Assembly: GCA_963556495.2 (NCBI GenBank)
Contig: OY747702.1
Span: 38,788,180-38,852,179 of the forward strand
Source: Valencia hispanica
Lineage: Eukaryota; Chordata; Actinopteri; Cyprinodontiformes; Valenciidae
Reading direction: 5' to 3'
DNA length: 64,000 bases
The translations under genes were made by a program, and so were the position numbers. Under the pieces are notes generated by a model. The model saw only the letters and a program-made list of their open reading frames with translations, was not told where the DNA came from and made no database searches. Shown here in pieces: positions 56,701 to 64,000 of the stretch. Each line of letters starts with the position of its first letter. Within the stretch, counting starts at the first letter, position 1.

Positions 56701-58129
56701 GTGATTAGTTAAACTTTACGTCAAATAAAAATAACTTTCTCTTTATGGTTGTCTGATAGCTTTTACCTTCAGTTTGGCTGATTGACATGTAATCCTGTGC
56801 TCCTCACATCTGGATTTTATCTCCTATGATTTAAAAGGAACTTAATGTGAAATCTTGTCCTTATTTTCCCATTGTTCACGCAGCACAGACACTCTGACTT
56901 CTACTACTGCCTCTGACCTTGAAGAAACAACAAACTTAATATATTATCCCCCGACTGACAAAATCTCCGCTTCCTGTTTTCAAAGGTGTAAACATATTTC
57001 TGTCTCAGACTGCCGCAAATTAACGTAGGAGGTGCTGTGCCTCTTTAACTCCGACTTTAATTAAAGCCACAGAAGCCGTTTAAAGCCACATATTTGCCTG
57101 CCTTCTTAGCTGCTGTTCAAACATTTCCACATTTTACTTCGAAGGCACTTTATTATATAGCTCTGTTAATTTCCACACTAATTTCAGAATCATTTTCTGC
57201 TTTGTAACTCTCAGTTCTTTCCTGCAAAAAGCTCTTTTTAATGTAGTTTCAACAAATCATTCGCTCGGTGCAGTCAGTAGAAGAGTGCTCATTAGGTGCA
57301 AGTTTAGAATAAGATTATCTTGTATTTAGGAGGGAATTGAAGAACTCTCAACAAGTGATTTATTTCTTGTGTGAATGACAGAGGTGCAGCCAGCCAAAGT
57401 AAATGATTTGCAGCTCATAATCGGCTCTTTGTTAAACCTACCACACGCGATCACTGTAGCACACAGAGTGGTGGAGGCTAGGGACAGTTGTTGCACCAAT
57501 ATCCATATTTTTTCTTTTAGAAATACAGACTGAACTTTATGTTAAACCAACAGCAAAGGTGAATGCTGAAACTGTCAAAAACCTGTAAAAAATTCCTTGC
57601 TCCTTCTAAGTTTGTGTTTGCATCTCTGCGTCCTCGTTTCCTCCGTCCTAGAAATGGTAATGGGACATGACACCTCAGCCCACGCAGTAAAATGAATTAA
57701 AAGTAAAGGAACAGACACATGACGCCTTCATGTCCTCTTGCGTCTCTTCCACTTCCCCTCATTGTGTTTTTTTACATTCATGTTTTTTTCCCCCCACTGG
57801 ACTTAATGGTCAGAAATGAGAAACACTTCGTAAGGGTGGTTTAGTTTCTGAGCACTAATATACATGCGCTTCCAATAGATTTGCAAGAGCTGGAAGTCAC
57901 CCACACCGATAATGGGAGTCACAGGAAAGAGCAACCTCAGATTCTGTGGAGATTCGGAGGTCATGGTGTTCAGGTTCTTGACTGTTGCTTTGTAGAAGAA
58001 CAGATGTCTGAGAGTAAATGGCCTGTACTAAGTATTACAGCCCCTCTCCATCTGCAATGTGTTCACTTTTTTCTTTAATTAAACATAATAAACAAGCTTG
58101 CAATGTACACAAGCATGTCATCCGTTTCT
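56701..58129. other. Non-coding spacer
   Basis: No gene recognised. The parts 56870-57080 and 57360-57475 have little repetition and may be conserved non-coding sequence. Confidence 0.35.
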
Positions 58130-58560
58130 AGAAGCTACAGTTACCTTTAGGAAGTTAAAGGTTACTTTCTTGTCATTTCAATTCATTTTGAAAGTTAAAG
58201 TTTAGTTTTTGAAACTTAAGGGAACATTAAGTGACTTTGAGTGTACCTTTTGGTTCCTTCATTGTTCTTTTCTGCATTGAATGAGTAATTATATGCAATT
58301 GCAGGGTACTTCAGATAATCAGAATTTTCTTTTTAGTTATTTGGGATACTTTCAAGAAGTTCCACAACTTCTAAGATTTTTTAGATTACTGTACGTTTTG
58401 GAGTTTATATGGTATTTTCTGAAACTTACAAGTTACTTTCAGGAGCTTGGACGTTACTTTCTGGTCCTGTCAGGGTACAGTTTAGAACTTGTATAATATA
58501 TTTTGTAAGTCTCATGATATTTCCTGGTACCTTGAGTGCTTGCTTTCTTCTGGAATAGGC
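58130..58560. repeat. Degenerate tandem repeat around GTTACTTTC
   Basis: Words such as GTTACTTTC, AAGTTAAAG, ACTTTCAAGAAGTT, CTTACAAGTTACTTTCAGG and TGGACGTTACTTTCTGG recur at irregular spacing of about 20-45 bases. It looks like an old decayed minisatellite. Confidence 0.5.
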
Positions 58561-58624
58561 AGCTTAATTTCATGAGGTTACTCTTGGGGATGTGAAATTA
58601 TAATAAAGCAACAGGTTACAAATG

Positions 58625-59990
58625 ACCACATATTTAAGCCCAGTTCCTGGAAGGTACCATGGTTCAATTTTAGACTCAGTACTTTTTAACCTTTATATAC
58701 CTTTATATGCTCCCTCTTGGCAGTGTCATCAGAAGACATGGAGTTAACTTTCACAGTTATGCTGATGATACACAGTTGTACATCTCCATGTCTCCCGATG
58801 ACACACGGGAAGAACCTGGCATGGTTTTTGACTCTGAGCTGACTTTTATCCCTCACATTAAAAATGTGAGACACACGGAGACACTGATGCATGCATTTAT
58901 CTACAGTAGAATTGATTACTGTAATGCCCTGCTTTCTGGTCTTCTTGGAGAGTATCTCATGTTTACAACTTCTACAAAATTCAGCAGCATGTGTCCTGAC
59001 GAAGACCAGCAGGTGGGAGCACATTACACAGGTCTTAAAATCACTGCATTGGCTCCCCGTATGTTTTAGAATTGATTTTAAGGTTCTTTTAATGGTTTTT
59101 AAGTGTCTTAATGGTCTTGGGCCTTCTCATCTTTCACAACTGCTTTTAGCATATGACCCTTCATGGTCTCCGTGCTCCTCTGGCAGCCGCCTCCTTGTCT
59201 TCCCTAAAGTCAGGACACACACTCATGGTGAGGCGTCTTTCAAGTTTTATGGCCCTCACCTCTGGAACAAGCTGCCAGAGGACCTCAGGGCCGCAGAGAA
59301 CGTTCATGTTTTGAAAAGTAGGCTCAAGACTCTTTTTTTTAGCCTGGCTTTTAATTAATTAATGTTTACTGCTTGTCTATTTGCTTTTCATGTTTTACTT
59401 GCTTTTATTGATCAGTGTTTTACTACTTGGTCTTTTATTTATCTCATTAATTTTATTTTATTCATTTATTAAATAATTTACCTACCTATCTACCAATCTA
59501 TTTATTTATTTGTGTATTTTAATATGTTAGCCTGTTGTTTTACACATATAATAAATACATAGAAACATTGTTCCAGTGTTTCCTCTGTGGGAGTCCTCTG
59601 CCTTGAGAGCGGTGGTCAGCTGTGGCTGCCTGGGCACTCTCCAGGTGGTGCTTGGGTGGAGGTCAGGATCCTGGCCTCTTCTCCTTTGGACGCCCTGGGT
59701 CAGTGCCTCGGCTGCTGCTGTTGATCCGCTGCTGCCTGGGCAGATGGCTCCCTTGATAGCGTTTCCTTACCTAACCTAGCTCATCTGTACTCGGCCCAGT
59801 GTCCATCCTATTTTCTATTTTTAATGTCCTTTTGATGTTGCTCCTGAGTGTGTGCATGGGGATAGGATTGGGGGGAGGGTAGTATAATTGTTGTCATGCT
59901 TAAACTTATCGGGGGTGGGTGGGGGGTAATTTTTTTTCTGTAAAGCACTTTGAACTGCATTTTATTGTATAAAAAGCGCTTTATAAATAA
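58625..59990 (+). mobile_element. L2-type LINE, 5' truncated, with 3' UTR
   Basis: Starts near the RT segment before YADD, continues through the ORF2 C-terminus to about 59358, a roughly 600-base UTR, and the L2 tail AAAGCACTTTGAACTGC and AAAAAGCGCTTTATAAATAAA at 59942-59990. The 5' truncation is typical of L2. The UTR is shared with 16285-16525 and 38116-38745, so at least three copies of this subfamily are present. Confidence 0.85.
58690..59358 (+). pseudogene. L2 ORF2 C-terminal remnant
   Basis: The first frame reads [15 protein letters not shown] then YADD at 58758-58769, TQLYIS, and after a deletion [18 protein letters not shown] frame change near 58950 leads to [40 protein letters not shown] and the C-terminal WNKLPEDLRAAENVHVLKSR. 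This order is diagnostic of the L2 LINE C-terminus. Roughly 60 residues between YADD and SRIDYCN are missing. Confidence 0.85.
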
Positions 59991-59993
59991 AAT

Positions 59994-59994
<1 letters not shown>

Positions 59995-60070
<76 letters not shown>
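59995..60070 (+). repeat. (ATT)n microsatellite at an L2 tail
   Basis: About 25 ATT units with one ACT interruption near 60039, directly after the L2 3' end. L2-type LINEs end in short tandem repeats, so the microsatellite was probably seeded by the insertion. Confidence 0.95.
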
Positions 60071-63000
60071 TCATTATAACTTTCATGTAGATACTGTGCA
60101 AGTTTTATGAAAATATCATGTAAGTTCGGGAAAAGTAAGCATTCACAAATCACATCATATGTGGGGGGAAACTGCTTTAATTCATCATATAAACCTTCAT
60201 TTAATACCTAGATCTTCCCCAGACTCAGTTTTGTTCATGCTTTTCAATTCTTAACCTTTTGTGACCGAAGCTTGAATTAATGTTGGTAAACATTAAATAA
60301 ACATTACTTTCCAGCAGTAATAAAACAATTGGAATGCCAATTTGATATTATCTTCATTTTTTAGTCTGTATCAGTTGCTGATATCTAAAAGTTAAACCTA
60401 ACAGAGGTTTTTTCAAATAACTGCCCTTCCAACATTAATTAGTTTCTTTTTCAAGAGGCTTTCTTGGTCTTAATGGGTTTAATTAAAGTGAGCTCCTTTA
60501 TGGTCAAAGGCCAACTTCCATACTTTAATAAGGCAAATTACTCAAACCCTTACTGAGTCTTTAAATATCTCTGTGGTTTGGAATGTGTAATAGAAAAGTG
60601 AAGATTTTGAAACACAGTGGAACTTGATCTGAAATGAAACAGCTTACTAAATGGGGCACTAAAAGGAGCCCATACGTACACAGACACTCAAAATGACATA
60701 TGCATGCAGTACTGATCGAAGTAGTAATTTGCAAAAAAAATATATTTTCTAGGTCCATGTTTTTTTGTGTGTGTAGCTGCACCATATTCTGTTGTTGGTT
60801 TCAGCCTAAACCAGTTTCACTTTGACAGGATTTATTGACTTTATGAAGAAGCCTTTTTGCCTCCTCATTGTAATTCAGAGGAAAAAGCCACTTTCCTCTC
60901 ACTCTCTCCTTCTGCCCGCTGCTGACAGGACTTGGCCTTAGCGTTAGCATTAGCCTGTCCACTCATTCCCTATGGGCCTGTTGTCTCTTTTGGCTAGCTG
61001 TAGCAAACTTGGCAGGCTAGTAGCTAATCCAGACTGGATGCTAATGAACTCTGGCCAGTGTCCACGTCGTTCCTGTAGGGATGTCTGCTGCTATAGAGCC
61101 CAGTAGCTAACAGGCCAACACAGATGAGTAGTCAGGCAGAAAGAGAGACCAGTGATGATGAGCTAAATGGCCATCTGATAGCTCTTTTCTATTGTTTTAA
61201 TTTGTATATAATACTAAAACACAGCAAACACAAGCTGAATGTTACAATCAAATATAAAGCAGAAGTTAAATTAAACTGAAACAGAATAAATATTCATCAA
61301 AAAAGGCTGTATTATTATTCACTCTTATCATCTTTCATCTGAATAATTATTTTAACATTGTATGGGAAATTTGTTTGATTCCAGAAACAGGAGAAAAATA
61401 ATCAAAGGCATTAGAGATTCTGTATTATCTTTATTGTCCAGTTTATCATCAACTAAATACTAGGTTGCAACTAATACCTCTCAGGGCTGATGTAAAGCAA
61501 AATGCATAAAAATCAAAGCAATGACTGACATTTAAGATTACTTGAGGTAAGGAATGAATTATGTGTTGGCCACTATGATGAATAAGACCTTCTGATAATT
61601 TTGATTAGGGTTTCTCTCTGTTGACCCACCACTAGTGCAACATTAGCACACGTGACAAAACTGGATAAATTCAACTTGACACAAAACTGGGAACTGTTTT
61701 CATTAATATGTGGTTCTTATTTGCTTCTTTGCTTGAAAAAAGTCAGTGATCAACCCTGATCTAACAGATCAGAATTTTTTTTCTGAAAAATGTGTAAAAA
61801 ATAAAAACGGGCAAAAAGTGCAATACAATGGAAATCCCTGCTTCTAGCCTTTTCCAGATTGGCGTAATATGAAGATGAATTGTCAATCAGTTGACGACTT
61901 ACTGTAGTCTATTGTAAATCTTTTCCGAATGACTCTTTTGGAGTAAATTTGTTTGTGTTAAAATATAATTTTCTGGTCTTTTTTATAGACTGTTTCTTTG
62001 AAGTATTTAAATGATCTATACTGTGATATGCTGCCTGTTACAAACTTTCTCAAGATCCAATTTAGGAAAAAACTTATTTGCTAAACCTCAACACTAATTC
62101 AACCCTTACAGAGAAACTTTGTGCCTTGGTACTCAGGAAGTCCGATGAACAATAAAAGGAAAAATTTTAAACATTACTCATGAATTAAAAACCTGCCATT
62201 GTCCAAAAAAAACCTTTTGAGGACCTGTGAGATATTATCAATAGTACTTAAATTACAAGAAACTCTGGATTAAAAAAAGCATATGCTTCTATGAAGAGTG
62301 TGATTTATGTTATAGGGTCTAGAGCAAGGCAAGCTAGAATGTTTTCCTAATTCTAAGTAGTTTTGATGCCTAAACATGATTCATAATCAAGAGAAGTCAT
62401 AAATTGAAAAATGTTAGACAAGTCTTTACGTGTTTCTGATTGCGTATACATTTCAAGAGATATAGATTGTTCAAAATGTTTGTTTGGTCACTTTGAAGTA
62501 AAAACTGTCAAGTGATAATTAAACTTGGCAACATGATTCTTTGGGAACTTCTGTCTGGTCAGCCAAACTCAAATCAATAGTGCCTTCTTTACTTTGCCGT
62601 TCCGTTTACAAGTTTTCCTTCCTGTTTCGGTCAAACTCTCTTTCTCTCTGTTTAGATGTCATTTATTCCCACAGCAGAAGCTCCTCATTTTTTACTAAAC
62701 ACTGCATGCTGCAGCACTTCGTCAACTTCCTTCCATTCTTTCTAGACAATCGACCTGACCTCCTTGGGCATGCGACTATTTTTACTATTCTCACAAATGG
62801 ACATATATAGAAACACACGTGCATATGGGCCGTCACCTCTTCAGGCATACCTGCGCACACATGGTGTTGTAAGAGATCCCTCTAAAACAACTGACCTGCA
62901 GACAGCCATCCTCAGAGTTGATGTGATTTATGACCCTCACGTATGGAGATGGAGAGAGAGAGGGAATTGCTGTGTAGTGTGGAGGTGGAAAATGCAAAGA

Positions 63001-63834
63001 AGGACTTGAGTTTAAAGGATGACTCTCTGTATTCAGTTTTTTTTTTTTTTTTTTCCAAAGAAGGCTGTTATTCCCAGGAGAAAAGGGAAGCATGGAGGAA
63101 AAAAAACAAAACAAAAAAAACAACCAATCTTTTAATCCATGTGTTTCTGATTAAACCCACACTGATTTTACAGCTGGTGTACAATCTGCAAATGTTACAT
63201 CCAGATCATAAGATAGAAAAGGCAAGGCCAGACCAAAAATACTTTCTTTAAAAAGTTTGAGGTGAAAGGTTAAACTGCAGTTATTATGAGAGGATTTTGT
63301 ATTTTTTGCTGAACTCACTGATCTTTACAAGAGGTAGAAAATAGGTTTTGAAAAGGTAAAGTGTGCATACAACGGGTAAAGCAGAAGAGAAAGGAGAGGA
63401 AAGAAAATGGAAATCCTCAACCTCATCTTGGGAATAACAAGATCAACTCCATCTGTGCGAATGTGTACACGAGAGGAACTCTTTCTTATGTTTTGATGTA
63501 AAAATGTTTAAAACTGCAATAAGTTTAACTTAAATTGAATAACAAAATTGTATTTCTTTACAAAATTACTTTTTTTCCTCACATACTGACTCAATAAGAC
63601 AACAAAGTAATGTTCTCAATGATGAATGAAAAATACCGTCTTTAATCAGAACACTTGCAGTGAATAGCTCATAGTTTACACAAGCTTCTAAAAACTCAAC
63701 TTTGGTCAAATGTGCTTTCTTCGTGGTCGTCTGTTTTATAAAGGTATTTCAGCATACATTGGATTGAAACAATTTCAGTTATGGTGCCAGTGATGGTTTG
63801 TGGGATATTATTCCACAGCCACATTTGAGGATCA
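60071..63834. other. Long non-coding stretch
   Basis: No gene recognised in 3.8 kb. Poly-T at 63039-63054 and an A-rich run at 63099-63121. The segment 60840-61180 has repeated GCTAAC/TTAGC words but no clear family. Confidence 0.4.
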
Positions 63835-64000
63835 TTTCCACCCATCCATTCCTTTTTCTAATCATTGTTTGATGCTCTGCCTATCCAATATATATTGTTG
63901 GGGCAATTTGTCCAATAGGAAAAACCCAGGCCTCCCTCACCTATAACAGCATCCACACCTCCTAAAGAATCCCAAGACCCTCCTAGTCAGAAGGGATACA
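63835..64000 (-). mobile_element. LINE 3' end (GGATGG-tail family), cut by window edge
   Basis: In minus orientation it reads AAGGGTCTTGGGATTC-like sequence, GTGAGGGAGGCCTGGG, ATTGGATAGGCAGAGC and a GGAATGGATGGGTGG tail near 63836-63855. This fits the end of ORF2 and tail of the same LINE as at 46660-46800. The rest lies beyond base 64000. Confidence 0.55.

Noticed and set aside
1..64000. A novel multi-gene biological system
   Set aside because: I read both strands for gene clusters and found only mobile elements, simple repeats and spacer. Claiming a coordinated system would not be supported by this sequence.

Overview
This window looks like a non-coding, repeat-rich piece of a teleost fish nuclear genome. 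It is A+T-rich with no bacterial-style gene packing. Every long reading frame I can name belongs to a mobile element, and those elements are typical of fish: L2/CR1-type LINEs, a second LINE family ending in a GGATGG-like tail, several Tc1-like transposon families, hAT-type foldback elements and one Ty3/Gypsy LTR retrotransposon. I found no host protein-coding gene, rRNA or tRNA that I can support. The window is probably intergenic or deep intronic sequence. The fish species cannot be told from the sequence alone. All family assignments were made by eye against remembered family patterns, not by a search.

Layout. 0-6 kb: an internally deleted Tc1-like remnant, a minus-strand CR1/L2-type LINE with a long uninterrupted reverse transcriptase frame (1268-2870), and a non-autonomous hAT-like element with near-matching 8-bp flanks (4709-5585). 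6-15 kb: mostly unannotatable, with two short interspersed repeats. 15.3-17.5 kb: a mosaic of duplicated Tc1 fragments and L2 LINE pieces on both strands. 19-27 kb: decayed Tc1 and LINE fragments, a possible tandem AP-1 site and TAAT-rich sequence. 28,662-33,031: a nearly complete LTR retrotransposon with 172-bp LTRs (6 differences), a tRNA-Trp primer site, a CHCC-type Gag motif and broken gag and pol genes. 35-44 kb: Tc1 remnants, a 69-bp TTAA-bounded palindrome, a hAT foldback MITE with 8-bp flanks, a 124-bp retroposon with a perfect 14-bp target duplication, and a Tc1 copy split by a roughly 1.15-kb insertion that may be a solo LTR. 44-58 kb: scattered LINE and Tc1 fragments. 58.6-60.1 kb: a plus-strand L2 LINE ending in an (ATT)n microsatellite. 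The last 165 bases begin another minus-strand LINE.

The elements do not form a working system together. The best-supported story is a transposon graveyard with nested insertions that give a relative order of events. Non-repeat stretches that look structured (28.0 kb, 19.9 kb, 54.0 kb, 55.7 kb, 57.4 kb) are candidate conserved non-coding elements, offered only as guesses to be tested by alignment to other fish.
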